45,473 nt of DNA from a virus. How positions within the stretch are numbered: the first letter of the stretch is position 1; every line of letters begins with the position of its first letter. Under the pieces are notes generated by a model. It ran no database searches, was not told where the DNA came from, and saw only the letters and a program-made list of their open reading frames with translations. The DNA is taken from positions 1-45,473 of the IMG/VR virus record IMGVR_UViG_3300025012_000156, one strand, 5' to 3'. A program made the position numbers and the translations under genes. Shown here piece after piece: positions 28,880 through 38,002 of this stretch.

Positions 28880-30295
28880 CTAGAGTATTCCGAGTGGGTC
28901 TTGTTTGCCTTTGGGAGGTGCAGGATTGCCGCCTTTATTGCCTATTCTGCCCTTGCGGTCATTGCGGGTATCTTCTATCTGCTCCTTCACTGATTTAATC
29001 CGCATATCCCCGGCATGTTTAGTCTCTTTAAGGATTTTCAACATGTCATTGACGGACAGGTTTTTGTCGTGAATCTTGGCCCATTTCTCTTGAGCGCCCA
29101 CTGAAAGTTCTGCGACGCTGGCAGTCGATCCAGTTGAAAGTTTGCCGATCTCGTTTTCGATTTCCGTGATGTACATGTCGTATATGGACTGTTGCGGAGA
29201 ACCCGCTATCATCTGTCGGAATTTGCGGATAGGTACGTTCATCAACCTTGCGTCGGCGGTGTAAAGTTCTGCTCCAATTTGCCCCACACGGTCAATTTGT
29301 GCGTTGAGGTTTTTAACAAAAGAGCCCATCGAACCTAGCTGTTTTTGCTGTTGTGTCAGCGATGAAGAGTAAGCAGAGTTTTCAGCGCGTGAACCGGCGT
29401 AATCAGCCCCACCGTTCTTTTCTACCCACTTGATAACGCTGCTTCTGACTGTGCCTCTATTTGGCACATCTTGGAGATTAGCGCGGCCTTCCTGTATCGC
29501 TCTACCCCATGCTTCTACGTCATCGCCCATGTCACCATTGCCACCAGAAGCAGGCTTGTACCTCGGTGCGCTACTTACCTTCTTCCAAGTTCTACCGCCG
29601 TCCTGTGACTCTTCGGCCACAGTGGTGTTTCCGGTGTTGTATTCGCGGAACTTGTATTCTGCTTTCTGCTCCACCGGCTCAATCTTGTTGAACTGGTACG
29701 GCTGTTCTGGGTTGCCCGTTGCCGTCCCTATTACTTTGTACGTGCCGGCCGGCAAGAACTCTTGCGGGTTCATCGGATTACGCAACTCACCGTCCTTGAA
29801 TGGTTTGGTAATCTCCATTTTGGTATCATCGGCAAAGGATACATATTGAGCCATCGGTGCAAGCTCCGGGTCTTTCATCATTTCCGCTTTGGTGTACTCG
29901 GTCAGAAATTCAGGACGCATCCCCAGGGATTTATACGTCTTGATGCTATCAAGATGCTTGGCAGACATTTCAGCCCGTTGCTTCTTCTTGGCGGCTTCCT
30001 GCGTGGCTTTCATTTCAGCCAGGTAAGCGTCTTGTGGGTTATTGACACCGTAAAGCGACTGTCTCGCCCCCTGTTGCGCCTGCTGGTCCTGTAACTGCGC
30101 TTCTGCGCCCTGCATCTCCATCTCACCACGTCGCATCTGCAAATCCGCCAGCGAGTTCCGCCGCGTCCGGTCTTCCCGCTCGACTCCGCGTTTTTGGATA
30201 TCGGAGAGCGTGCCGCTGATCTGGTCCATACCCTCGGCCATCGGGTTACGTGCGCCCATGTATTGGGCATAAGCCATGTAATTTGGTTCAGCCAT
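28880..30295 (-). CDS. Ejection/internal virion protein (P22 gp20 slot)
   Basis: 471 aa, hydrophilic and Gln/Met-rich at the N-terminus (QLQDQQAQQGARQSLYG), then a beta segment and a helical C-terminus ending GKQDPLGIL. No enzymatic motif. Position between the two other ejection candidates supports a role in the injected tube. Sequence similarity to P22 gp20 itself is not visible. Confidence 0.65.
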   Translation of the reverse strand: MAEPNYMAYAQYMGARNPMAEGMDQISGTLSDIQKRGVEREDRTRRNSLADLQMRRGEMEMQGAEAQLQDQQAQQGARQSLYGVNNPQDAYLAEMKATQEAAKKKQRAEMSAKHLDSIKTYKSLGMRPEFLTEYTKAEMMKDPELAPMAQYVSFADDTKMEITKPFKDGELRNPMNPQEFLPAGTYKVIGTATGNPEQPYQFNKIEPVEQKAEYKFREYNTGNTTVAEESQDGGRTWKKVSSAPRYKPASGGNGDMGDDVEAWGRAIQEGRANLQDVPNRGTVRSSVIKWVEKNGGADYAGSRAENSAYSSSLTQQQKQLGSMGSFVKNLNAQIDRVGQIGAELYTADARLMNVPIRKFRQMIAGSPQQSIYDMYITEIENEIGKLSTGSTASVAELSVGAQEKWAKIHDKNLSVNDMLKILKETKHAGDMRIKSVKEQIEDTRNDRKGRIGNKGGNPAPPKGKQDPLGIL

Positions 30296-30304
30296 AATGC
30301 CCCC

Positions 30305-31261
30305 TTACCCTGCCCACGGTCCGGCAGAGTCACCGGCATAGGTTGTGTTTGCATCGTAATTGTCAACAGTGCCGTTGTAGCTACCCCATCCGCTGGTATC
30401 TCCACCGCTGTTCTTGTTTATGTCGTAAATTTTCAGCCCCAAGTTAGCCAGGCTGTTCATTGACTGCTGGCTGTTGTACATCTTGTTCTGATTCGCCATA
30501 CCGATACCAAGGGATGCGTTGGCGGCGTTGTTGCCCTGATTTGTGAGGTTATTACCGGCTCCGGTTGAGAATCCAGCGGAAGCGGAAGCGAGTGAAGAAG
30601 ATCCACCACGTGCGATGTTGGTCAGGTCGGCAAGTCTCGAGAGTTGTTTATCGTACTCACTCGCGGCCAGGTTCTTGTTTGAATCCGCCATCACGTTCAT
30701 TCCGTAGGTGGAATTAGCGCGGCCAAGGCTGCGAAGCGTGCGCCCGGTGTTCTTCTCCATCTGCGACTGCTGCCATTTGTAGGCGTCTGTCTCGGTGGGG
30801 TTGAATGCTTCACTCTGCATCATCGGCGGCGCTTGGTCGGTGATGTTCCCTTGTGCGTCCCGGTAATACGTGCCAGCTTCGTTGTATTTCTGCTTGTCAC
30901 GATACCGGCCAAGGTAGGTGTCAATGTCCTTGTATTTAATCTGCATCGCCTCCGGGTCGCCGGAGGTCTTTCTCAACACTATATCGTCGTAATTGGCTTT
31001 TCTCAGGTCGTCGGCGGATAGCTTAGTATAGTTCGGGTCGGCGTAACTCTGGCGTTTGCCCGTGATAGCATCCACAAGGCTGTAATATGACGGAAGGGAC
31101 GCTTTAAAGAACGGGTCGGATAGTGACTTCTGATATTCTAACTGTTCCCGCCGTAGTTGCAGATCGGCATCGGAAGCTTGCTTCTGCTTCTTGCTGCCGT
31201 CCTTAATCGCGTCAACTGGATCATCTGTTAAGCCTACGGCCTGGTTAAAATCTGCGCACAT
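30305..31261 (-). CDS. Ejection/internal virion protein (P22 gp7 slot)
   Basis: 318 aa. The N-terminal VDAIKDGSKKQKQASDADLQ region is a helix; later comes QSQMEKNTGRTLRSLGRANS and a glycine/asparagine-rich, weakly hydrophobic C-terminus (GAGNNLTNQGNNAANASLG). This composition is typical of the first ejection protein in P22-like phages. Inferred from order and composition. Confidence 0.65.
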   Translation of the reverse strand: MCADFNQAVGLTDDPVDAIKDGSKKQKQASDADLQLRREQLEYQKSLSDPFFKASLPSYYSLVDAITGKRQSYADPNYTKLSADDLRKANYDDIVLRKTSGDPEAMQIKYKDIDTYLGRYRDKQKYNEAGTYYRDAQGNITDQAPPMMQSEAFNPTETDAYKWQQSQMEKNTGRTLRSLGRANSTYGMNVMADSNKNLAASEYDKQLSRLADLTNIARGGSSSLASASAGFSTGAGNNLTNQGNNAANASLGIGMANQNKMYNSQQSMNSLANLGLKIYDINKNSGGDTSGWGSYNGTVDNYDANTTYAGDSAGPWAG

Positions 31262-31265
31262 ACTA

Positions 31266-31739
31266 TCACCCTATCCTTTGAGCCAATTGAATCCCTGACT
31301 CCATGAATCCGCGTTTTCTCAAATAGTCGCCCCATGTTTTGAACTCTGGTTTGGGAACATAACTAATCTTGAAATACAGCGGCCCCCTCTCTCTGATTTT
31401 CTCCACTATCGCGTCAAGCATCTTTATCATTATCTTGCACCTCTGAAACGTTGGCAGGTCCGGTGCGGCGTGATGTGCCATTTCCAGGGCTTGTGTGTTC
31501 ACCCTATGCCATAACCCTTTAGCGGGGTAATAAACCACTGACACGCCCACGATGCGGCTTCCTTCACGTGCTACAACAATGTCATGGTTCGGCTGTGTCA
31601 ATACTGAGGTCCACCACTCCACCATTGCATCGTACTCCCATGAATTGCCGGTTTCCTCAAAGCCCATTTCATCAAACATCGGCTTTGATTCGATCATCAG
31701 ACCGGCAAGGTCTTTCATGGTGGGGGTGTCAATTATCAC
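31266..31739 (-). CDS. GNAT family acetyltransferase
   Basis: 157 aa. The DIVVAREGSRIVGVSVVYY strand pair is the GNAT beta2-beta4 core; the acetyl-CoA segment lies in the following helix (QRCKIMIKMLDAIVEKI), with a less canonical Q/RxxGxG loop. C-terminal LRKRGFMESG is the usual beta6-beta7 region. It would move an acetyl group from acetyl-CoA to an amine. Encoded in the late operon, 11 bp overlapping the radical SAM gene; substrates may be virion proteins (inference). Confidence 0.8.
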   Translation of the reverse strand: MIIDTPTMKDLAGLMIESKPMFDEMGFEETGNSWEYDAMVEWWTSVLTQPNHDIVVAREGSRIVGVSVVYYPAKGLWHRVNTQALEMAHHAAPDLPTFQRCKIMIKMLDAIVEKIRERGPLYFKISYVPKPEFKTWGDYLRKRGFMESGIQLAQRIG

Positions 31740-32646
31740 GGATGATCCTCGTTACAAGGTTGTCGATCTTGTTCCCTTTGCCGTGATACCAGGGAGCGCA
31801 AAAGTTCTCCATGATGTCAACGTTCTGTGCGGTGTTCCATGAAATCAGCATGAGGTTGATATAGTCCATCTCCACCGGGCAGAATATGGTCTTAGGGGAG
31901 AACATGCGCCCCATGCAGTGACCTTTCTCGACAAGGAGCTTGTACATATCAGAAACGAAGATTCCCGCTGTCTGGTCTTCAATGTTGCCACCTACCGGCG
32001 CGGCCATGTGCATCCTGAACACGTCGCAAAGGTCTTTGCCGATTACGGCCGCATCTTGGATATGCTGGTAATACCCATCAAGGCTGTTGTCGGTGTAGAT
32101 GATCGAAGCAAACCTATGCCCGTTGTCTTTGGCCTCTTCCACCCGCTGATTGAACAACTCTTCCGATTCGGGGTGATGTGATAGCGTCCACTCACACGGT
32201 AAATTCCAATCAATTTTGTATCCGTTGGTGATAACGGAAACGCGATACCCCATCTCTTTCAGCGCTTGAACAATGGCGGGGAGATCCTCTCTCAGTGTCG
32301 GCTCACCACCGGATAGGATAATCAAGTCACCCTGCGGCATTTGGCTGGCAAGAGTCATTATCCGCTCGACCGGCACGTCATAATTGTCCAGGTGCTGAAA
32401 ACACCACTTGCAGCGGAGGTTGCAGCGGTAGGTCACGTCAATGATTAAGCCCGGGTAAAAGTATTTCGCGTTATTTCGCTGCACCATCCCGTAAAATGAC
32501 GCATCTCTTTCGACTATCCCGTGAAATAACCCATGTTCAGGGCATACCTTCCGCATAACCGCCATGCCGTCAATCTCGTAGATGGTCGCTGGAATGTCGC
32601 AAAGACAGCGCGGGCAAAGTGATATGGTCTGCTTGAGTACGGTCAT
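31729..32646 (-). CDS. Radical SAM enzyme with N-terminal zinc-ribbon-like motif
   Basis: 305 aa. The cluster-binding motif C75-x3-C79-x2-C82 (DVTYRCNLRCKWCF) and GGEP at 113-116 identify a radical SAM enzyme, which cleaves SAM to a 5'-deoxyadenosyl radical. N-terminal C11, C14, C16, C35, H38 (CPRC...CPEHG) match the N-terminal signature of the Tes/MJ0619-like group. Three C-terminal cysteines (C244, C256, C283) could hold an auxiliary cluster. Its ATG overlaps the needle-slot gene by ATGA and its end overlaps the GNAT gene. Substrate unknown; peptide or protein modification is one option. Confidence 0.9.
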   Translation of the reverse strand: MTVLKQTISLCPRCLCDIPATIYEIDGMAVMRKVCPEHGLFHGIVERDASFYGMVQRNNAKYFYPGLIIDVTYRCNLRCKWCFQHLDNYDVPVERIMTLASQMPQGDLIILSGGEPTLREDLPAIVQALKEMGYRVSVITNGYKIDWNLPCEWTLSHHPESEELFNQRVEEAKDNGHRFASIIYTDNSLDGYYQHIQDAAVIGKDLCDVFRMHMAAPVGGNIEDQTAGIFVSDMYKLLVEKGHCMGRMFSPKTIFCPVEMDYINLMLISWNTAQNVDIMENFCAPWYHGKGNKIDNLVTRIIRDN

Positions 32647-33311
32647 GTCGCCAATATCCCCGATGTTCTCAGTTTGGCTAAAAGCGCGTTGAAATCTGTC
32701 ACAATGCCGGGTACATCAATGGCGGTGCTGTTGGCGTGTGCCGCTGTCTGTGCCACTGATACAGTCAATGTGTTGGCTACATCGTCGTAAGTCAGCGTCA
32801 CAGCGTTGCCTGCAGTCAACATGCTTGCAATATTGTCCTGAATATCCTCAAGCGTGTGATGGATGGTTACATCTGCCGTGTGGTCTTGCCACACCTTGGC
32901 CTGCCCATTTGACAGGTGCTTGTCCTTAACAACGTCCGTGTCCGATGGGTCAAGCACCCCTATCGCTTCGAGCATGTCGTGGTCGGTTCCGTGCGGGTTG
33001 CCGTCTATCACTTCGACATGGTCCTGCCACACCTTGCCATCGGCGTTGGATATGTGCTTTACCTGCGCTGTGTCGGTTCCGGTAGTCCAGCCGAGTACGT
33101 CGGTCAACATGGCATGGGTGCGTGTCTCAATGTCGCTTAACTTCGAACCGGCTTTATTGATGATCCCCCACGCCACGCCCCCAGCGAATGACAGCACCCT
33201 TTGCAGTTGCTGTATCCACCGCTCCCATTGCTGAGACATCCCCCCACGTGCGTTTATGATCGGCTCACGCGGAACGGGGGGGAGTGTGGTTTGTGGGTTT
33301 TCACCGGCCAT
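32643..33311 (-). CDS. Virion protein in the tail-needle slot
   Basis: 222 aa. N-terminal VPREPIINARGGMSQQWERWI is common in podovirus tail proteins. Then two similar modules: HISNADGKVWQDH...GNPHGTDHD and HLSNGQAKVWQDH...IHHT, a repeat pattern of trimeric fibre-like proteins. A final SVAQTAAHANSTA leads to a short C-terminus. Encoded directly after the gp10-like gene, as gene 26 is in P22. Confidence 0.7.
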   Translation of the reverse strand: MAGENPQTTLPPVPREPIINARGGMSQQWERWIQQLQRVLSFAGGVAWGIINKAGSKLSDIETRTHAMLTDVLGWTTGTDTAQVKHISNADGKVWQDHVEVIDGNPHGTDHDMLEAIGVLDPSDTDVVKDKHLSNGQAKVWQDHTADVTIHHTLEDIQDNIASMLTAGNAVTLTYDDVANTLTVSVAQTAAHANSTAIDVPGIVTDFNALLAKLRTSGILAT

Positions 33312-34772
33312 CTATCGCCTCAAATAAGTGACATCTTCGCTGATCGTATTAATGACAAACTCGCCCGTACCGCGCTTTACGTTGTACCTGTAGAAATTAG
33401 CCACCTTGGTAACGTCTACTTGGTGGTTTATATGTCCACTCTTCACCAGAGCGCGAAATATCGCCCCTGCGTCGCTTAAGTCGGAAAAGCCTATCTCATG
33501 TTGCCGGTACACGTAAGAACCGCACTGGACCGAATCTGAGGGGCGACGATAATCACCAACCTTGCCAAGGGATATGGTTCGGGGGTTGCTCCATATTTTC
33601 TTGCCGTTATCTCGCCATCGGTGGGTAAATACCGGCTCTGCGTCATAATCAATAACGGCATCAGTGCCGAGAGTGTAAAGTTTCCCGTCACGCCCGCCGA
33701 TGAACTGTAGCCCCCATGGCTCGGCGTAGGTAAACGAGCATCCCCGGTATGATTGCCACTGTCCTGAATCACCATCCCACTTAGCGAATATCAGCCACAT
33801 CTTAGTTTGGATGTGATAGGCAAAGGTCACGGAGGGGTAATACTGCTCGTCGATGATCGTGTTAGCAGTGGGGAAGTCCAACACATAGAAGTTCTGACCC
33901 TTGAATGCGACAATGAAGCCCCTCGCATCGTCCACGCGCTCAAACTGCTCGATAGGTAGGTCAATGGGAAATGAGATGATTTCAGGAGCGCCCCCTCCGG
34001 TCAGTTTCACAACCTTGCGGCTTTCGGTTACTTGGGAGATGTAATAAATACTCTCCCCATCAAACGCCACCGAGTGAGGGGAAGGAGTGCCGAAGTGTTG
34101 AGCGGCGTTTTTGTTCACGGAGAATGGAACAGTACCGTCAACATAGGTGACTTCCAGCGTCCTCTCTCCGATGTTGTAAACCTGCTCGTAAGCCACAACC
34201 AGCGCCTGCACTCCATCAGGATTGCTCTCGTTGTTGTACACTTCCCACAATGCGTACCCATTCACTTTGTCGTCGCTGTAGAACGTGTCCCCGTCAACCA
34301 CTCCAGTTGAATCATCACCAATGGCTTGCAGATATCCGCCGATGTAGGCAAGGCCTGTCACCTTGTCAGGAGCGTTACCGGCAAGCTGTGTGATCGTCGC
34401 GCCGTATTTGTTGATAGGACCGTTTGCGGCAAAGAAGATATCTGTGCCGTCATCGGTGAACACGGGGGGGTAGCCACTTTCCAATACTGCCCCGGTCAGT
34501 TCGGTGACAGGTCCGAGTGCCGACGTTTTAGCCCATACACGGCCAGCGGCGACTATCATCAGCACGTTATGCCCACGGATGAACTCGCAGAACACCTCAA
34601 CGCCAGGGCCGACACCGATATCAGCGTTGAGCGTCAATCCCGGTATGGTGCGGATGGCCTGCCCACGGTCCATGTAGCAGTTGTAATAGGCAACAGACGA
34701 ACCATCGTGGAGCGTGGAGTCGTCAACATCCAAGTTGATACCGGCACCTATGGGAAGGGGTTTAAGTGGCAT
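33312..34772 (-). CDS. P22 gp10-like tail hub / packaged DNA stabilisation protein
   Basis: 486 aa. Beta-rich throughout with GG-turn repeats (AYIGGYLQAI, FIGGRDGKLYTLG), starting MPLKPLPIGAGINLDVD; size (P22 gp10 is 472) and order after the gp4-like gene agree. It closes the portal channel and holds the spikes. It follows the 34773 gene with no gap. Confidence 0.82.
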   Translation of the reverse strand: MPLKPLPIGAGINLDVDDSTLHDGSSVAYYNCYMDRGQAIRTIPGLTLNADIGVGPGVEVFCEFIRGHNVLMIVAAGRVWAKTSALGPVTELTGAVLESGYPPVFTDDGTDIFFAANGPINKYGATITQLAGNAPDKVTGLAYIGGYLQAIGDDSTGVVDGDTFYSDDKVNGYALWEVYNNESNPDGVQALVVAYEQVYNIGERTLEVTYVDGTVPFSVNKNAAQHFGTPSPHSVAFDGESIYYISQVTESRKVVKLTGGGAPEIISFPIDLPIEQFERVDDARGFIVAFKGQNFYVLDFPTANTIIDEQYYPSVTFAYHIQTKMWLIFAKWDGDSGQWQSYRGCSFTYAEPWGLQFIGGRDGKLYTLGTDAVIDYDAEPVFTHRWRDNGKKIWSNPRTISLGKVGDYRRPSDSVQCGSYVYRQHEIGFSDLSDAGAIFRALVKSGHINHQVDVTKVANFYRYNVKRGTGEFVINTISEDVTYLRR

Positions 34773-35090
34773 CTATTCGTACTCCATCGTGGTCAGTGCC
34801 TGATGCAGTAAATGGGCGGTCAAGTCGATGAAAGGCTCGTCTTGATGCAGATAATCACAGTCTTTCGCCTTGGCTGTCTGCGAGTGGTACACCACAAAGT
34901 GCATGAGTTCGTGGAGGAATGTTTGTTCCCGTTGGCTGTCGCTCTTGTATGGCATGTTCGGGTTCATCTGTATTTCATTGGTGCGATATGAAGCGAAGCC
35001 ACAAACATCGGTCTTTTCCGCAAAATGCACGGTATCCCATGTGACTTCTATGGTCTGCCCCATCAATTTAAACCGTTTGGGTATTCTCAT
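34773..35090 (-). CDS. Small HExxH metallopeptidase-like protein
   Basis: 105 aa. H60-E61-L-M-H64 (FLHELMHFVVYHS) is a zinc-peptidase motif, preceded by a beta-strand region (GFASYRTNEIQMNP) like that of SprT/IrrE-type peptidases. A downstream acidic residue (D/E in HQDEPFID) may be the third ligand. It overlaps the gp4-like gene by one base. It could process a virion protein or a host factor. Confidence 0.72.
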   Translation of the reverse strand: MRIPKRFKLMGQTIEVTWDTVHFAEKTDVCGFASYRTNEIQMNPNMPYKSDSQREQTFLHELMHFVVYHSQTAKAKDCDYLHQDEPFIDLTAHLLHQALTTMEYE

Positions 35091-35800
35091 TACCGCCCCC
35101 CCGGCTGGAAGTAGATCGACACTTCTTCAAAGTCATCCAGATCAGACAGCGCCTGCTCATATCTCGATTTAAGCGCGACCTGCTCGTCAAGCGGTACTCT
35201 CAGTTTCGGCGCAATAGTGTAAGCAAGTCCGATAGTGAAACATTGTAACCAATCAACCGGCATGGTTGCGGTATCTTCTGCTGTGGTGAAATCATCAACA
35301 GGCTTCTGATATTTGAAAAGCAATTGCTGTGTTGCGTCATCGGCAACCGGCCACACATACAGCCGAGAATTATCAAGTTGAGGGTCGTAAGCGTACTGTA
35401 TCGGTTGACCTGCCGTGTCCTTGGTGGTCAGTTCGTTGTATTCGCTGATGGATACTTTGTTGATGGGGGTTTGTGTGTCATTAAAGTCAAGGCGCACATC
35501 AGCAATCTTGATAGGGCGGATGATCTTTGTCACACCATCGGATTCAAACGCATCTCCATCAGGGCCAAGTAAATACGACTCTTGCCCGACGACGAGCGGC
35601 AAAATAGCGTCTTGATACGTGTGGATGAATAACCCTTTGGCTTGCCACGATTTAGCGTACAGGTTCAAGGACCGGCAAAAAGATTCTAACAGCGCGGCAG
35701 GAATGGCTGACTCAATATCAAGCATGCTGGTGAGGTCAACGGCTTCCCTTATAATCTCGTCACGGTTAAGCGTGAATGTGTGAACACCTGAAACGGTCAT
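35090..35800 (-). CDS. P22 gp4-like head-completion / tail accessory protein
   Basis: 236 aa. Alpha-helical N-terminus (IIREAVDLTSMLDIESAIPA), then LNLYAKSWQAKG, PL..GQ.SY.LGP and a long C-terminal helix, the layout of gp4-type head-tail adaptor proteins. It binds the portal ring after packaging. Four bases overlap with the zinc-ribbon gene. Confidence 0.75.
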   Translation of the reverse strand: MTVSGVHTFTLNRDEIIREAVDLTSMLDIESAIPAALLESFCRSLNLYAKSWQAKGLFIHTYQDAILPLVVGQESYLLGPDGDAFESDGVTKIIRPIKIADVRLDFNDTQTPINKVSISEYNELTTKDTAGQPIQYAYDPQLDNSRLYVWPVADDATQQLLFKYQKPVDDFTTAEDTATMPVDWLQCFTIGLAYTIAPKLRVPLDEQVALKSRYEQALSDLDDFEEVSIYFQPGGR

Positions 35801-36030
35801 AAATCCTCCGGTGTCACATCGCCGGGTTCAAGGAAAATGTCGGTTACTTGCGGGCGGGCATTGTCGATTACTATCTTGTCATTGGATGATTTAACGCTGT
35901 CCTGGGGATGACGGGGTTCATAGTCCTTTTTACAGACCATGAATCCCCGCCAATCCTTTTTCAGTTCGGACAGGTAAAAACGGTAGCCGCAGCTATCGCA
36001 AATAGCCCACGCATTACCTGGCCGGTACAT
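35797..36030 (-). CDS. Zinc-ribbon protein of the head-tail block
   Basis: 77 aa. CDSCGYRFYLSELKKDWRGF followed by MVCKKDYEPRHPQD, a motif common in small phage proteins near connector genes. Usually C..C...C..C; here the last Cys is replaced by Asp (CKKD), so metal binding may be weaker. Function unknown. Confidence 0.75.
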   Translation of the reverse strand: MYRPGNAWAICDSCGYRFYLSELKKDWRGFMVCKKDYEPRHPQDSVKSSNDKIVIDNARPQVTDIFLEPGDVTPEDL

Positions 36031-37004
36031 TAAGCAGCTACTGCAATGCCGGAAGTGGCATAGGTAGGAACCGCGCCGTCAATGTAAACGCCTGTAGTGG
36101 TAGACAGCTTAGTATTGTTGATGCTAGAACAGTTGCGGATGAGGGCAAAGCCTTCAGTCTGTTCAGCGGCAAAAGCCACACATTGAGCCGGTACAGCGGT
36201 TGACAACTTCGTAGTAAAAAACACGCTGTCATCAATCAGCAACATGCGCTCCACATCGGTTGCATTAGCCCCATAGACGAATCGGTTGTTGACGTGACCA
36301 GCTTTCTTCCAAAAGAGGCAATTCTTGAATAGTACGTCGCGGGACACTTTGCCGGCCCCGGCCACTTCTTTGGTCATCAGAACGTTAGCGCGGACAATTG
36401 CGCCTGCGATTGCGTTTGCATTTGAGCCGATAGTGCAGTTGATGAGTTGTGCTGAATCGCCATTCATAACCAGTTCAGCGGCACCAGTCTGGTCAAGGTC
36501 GGTTTCCTTGTAGAACTCGCAGTTGCTGTAAACCGAGTATTCGCCGCCTTCAAGCACTGAGTAAAGGCTTTGTGCCACGGTGTTGGCTGACGTGAACTTG
36601 ATGTTGTGGAAGCTGTTGCGCACCCCCGTATTCAACAGGGCACCAAGGTCGGTAGCTGCGGTTGTCACACCCATTGAAATCTTGGCATTCTGCCCATACA
36701 TGCGGCTTGTACCATCCATACCGACGAAATGGACTCGGTTTTTAGCCACGGTCAGCATCTCAGTAAGGACGTGTGAAGCACTGCCCATCAGTACGATCAC
36801 ATCATCCTTATTGGTTCTTGCCTGGGCGTATGCTGCGGCAATGGTTTTAAACGGACGCTGGGCGCTGTTAGCCTTTACGCTGATACCGTCATTGCCAAGG
36901 GTATAATCGACAAAAAGAAAATTGCCGGGAGTTGCGGGAACGCCGCCACCCATTACAGGGACGCCGAATGAAGATATGCCGTTGGGAAAATTGGTGAGGC
37001 CCAT
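36030..37004 (-). CDS. Beta-helix virion protein (head decoration or fibre)
   Basis: 324 aa from ATG 37004 (AAGGAG site). From about residue 45 the sequence has repeated short beta strands and Asn/Gly turns (FHNIKFTSANTV, YSNCEFYKETD, LINCTIGSNANAI), typical of a parallel beta-helix. Lying between coat and connector genes, it is probably a head-surface protein; it could also be an adaptor. Confidence 0.65.
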   Translation of the reverse strand: MGLTNFPNGISSFGVPVMGGGVPATPGNFLFVDYTLGNDGISVKANSAQRPFKTIAAAYAQARTNKDDVIVLMGSASHVLTEMLTVAKNRVHFVGMDGTSRMYGQNAKISMGVTTAATDLGALLNTGVRNSFHNIKFTSANTVAQSLYSVLEGGEYSVYSNCEFYKETDLDQTGAAELVMNGDSAQLINCTIGSNANAIAGAIVRANVLMTKEVAGAGKVSRDVLFKNCLFWKKAGHVNNRFVYGANATDVERMLLIDDSVFFTTKLSTAVPAQCVAFAAEQTEGFALIRNCSSINNTKLSTTTGVYIDGAVPTYATSGIAVAA

Positions 37005-37032
37005 GTTGTTCTCCTTCACAGGGTTGACTGCA

Positions 37033-37050
37033 AGGGGGCTAAAGCCCCCT
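37033..37050 (-). terminator. Hairpin after the coat gene
   Basis: AGGGGGCT / AGCCCCCT, eight perfect pairs, 26 bases after the coat-protein stop, without a U run. Probably a partial terminator or RNA-stabilising hairpin that makes more coat than downstream message. Confidence 0.45.
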
Positions 37051-37075
37051 CAAAGGGTTGATGTTATGTTATTGG

Positions 37076-37990
37076 TTAAACTCCGGGAGAACCGTACAGC
37101 GCACGAGGGTCAAACGCAGTAAAGGCGTACCGTGACGATGCTTTGTATCTCGCGTTCTCTGTATCCCAGTCATTTTCTGCGGTAGGCTCGAACTCGTCAG
37201 CCCTACGCTCCTGATACACCAGACCCTCTGCATCGGTCAGGATGAAGAAAGCATCTGTGTCAGTCAGGTAGTGGTTGATTGCGATGCCTTCAGGAAAGAT
37301 GTTTTTGGCCTTGAGTGCGTTAATAGCGTTGTTGGCGGTATCATACTCAAGGGAAGATTTCAGGATGCGTTCTGCTTCGAACATCAAGGAGGGCGGCACC
37401 AACAGTTTCTTAGGCATTACGGCAATTTTCAGCCCACGGTCATCAGTGAAGTTGGAAATGTCGATTGCCATCTGCTCAAGTGCGGCCTGGTTCAGGTCGG
37501 AAGCCACTGCGAGAGTGTTGGAGAACGTACCGCCGGCAGCATTCGGATGATCGGTAGCACACAGCACCTTTCCATCTCCGAATGTGTAACCTGCGGTGTA
37601 GGCGCGGTTAATCAGGTTCGCGCCCACGATTTCCTTGGTCTGGCGCATGGAGTTTGCCAGTGCGCGGGACCGCTGAGTGGAAATCTTGTCGTACTGGTCA
37701 TCCTCGTACATTTCACGAGTGATGATGAAACCAAGAGCATAGGTCACGTTGGTTGAACGTGTGGTGAAACCCTGCTTCATGGAGTCCATAGCAATCGGTT
37801 GGCCCTCAGATTTACGCTGTGCCAGACCGAAACCGGAAAGTCCCTGATACTCTTCATACGCCCGTGTGGACGTTTCCTTGTTGAAGATATCGGTGTACTC
37901 GGTTTTGTGCTTGTTGTACTTGTCCCCGTAGATCTTCTTAATTCCCGGCGTAAGGAGTTTAGCAAACCCGCCTGTAGTCATTATGGGCAT
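37076..37990 (-). CDS. Major capsid protein
   Basis: 304 aa, likely HK97-fold. The pattern TRAYEEYQGLSGFG, GFIITREMYEDDQYD, ADHPNAAGGTFSN and PPSLMFEAERIL resembles Mu gpT-like coat proteins found in podoviruses. It follows scaffold and decoration genes in order and has its own strong ribosome site. Shorter than P22 coat (430) and without the telokin-like insertion. Confidence 0.8.
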   Translation of the reverse strand: MPIMTTGGFAKLLTPGIKKIYGDKYNKHKTEYTDIFNKETSTRAYEEYQGLSGFGLAQRKSEGQPIAMDSMKQGFTTRSTNVTYALGFIITREMYEDDQYDKISTQRSRALANSMRQTKEIVGANLINRAYTAGYTFGDGKVLCATDHPNAAGGTFSNTLAVASDLNQAALEQMAIDISNFTDDRGLKIAVMPKKLLVPPSLMFEAERILKSSLEYDTANNAINALKAKNIFPEGIAINHYLTDTDAFFILTDAEGLVYQERRADEFEPTAENDWDTENARYKASSRYAFTAFDPRALYGSPGV

Positions 37991-38002
37991 TGTAAGACTC
38001 CT

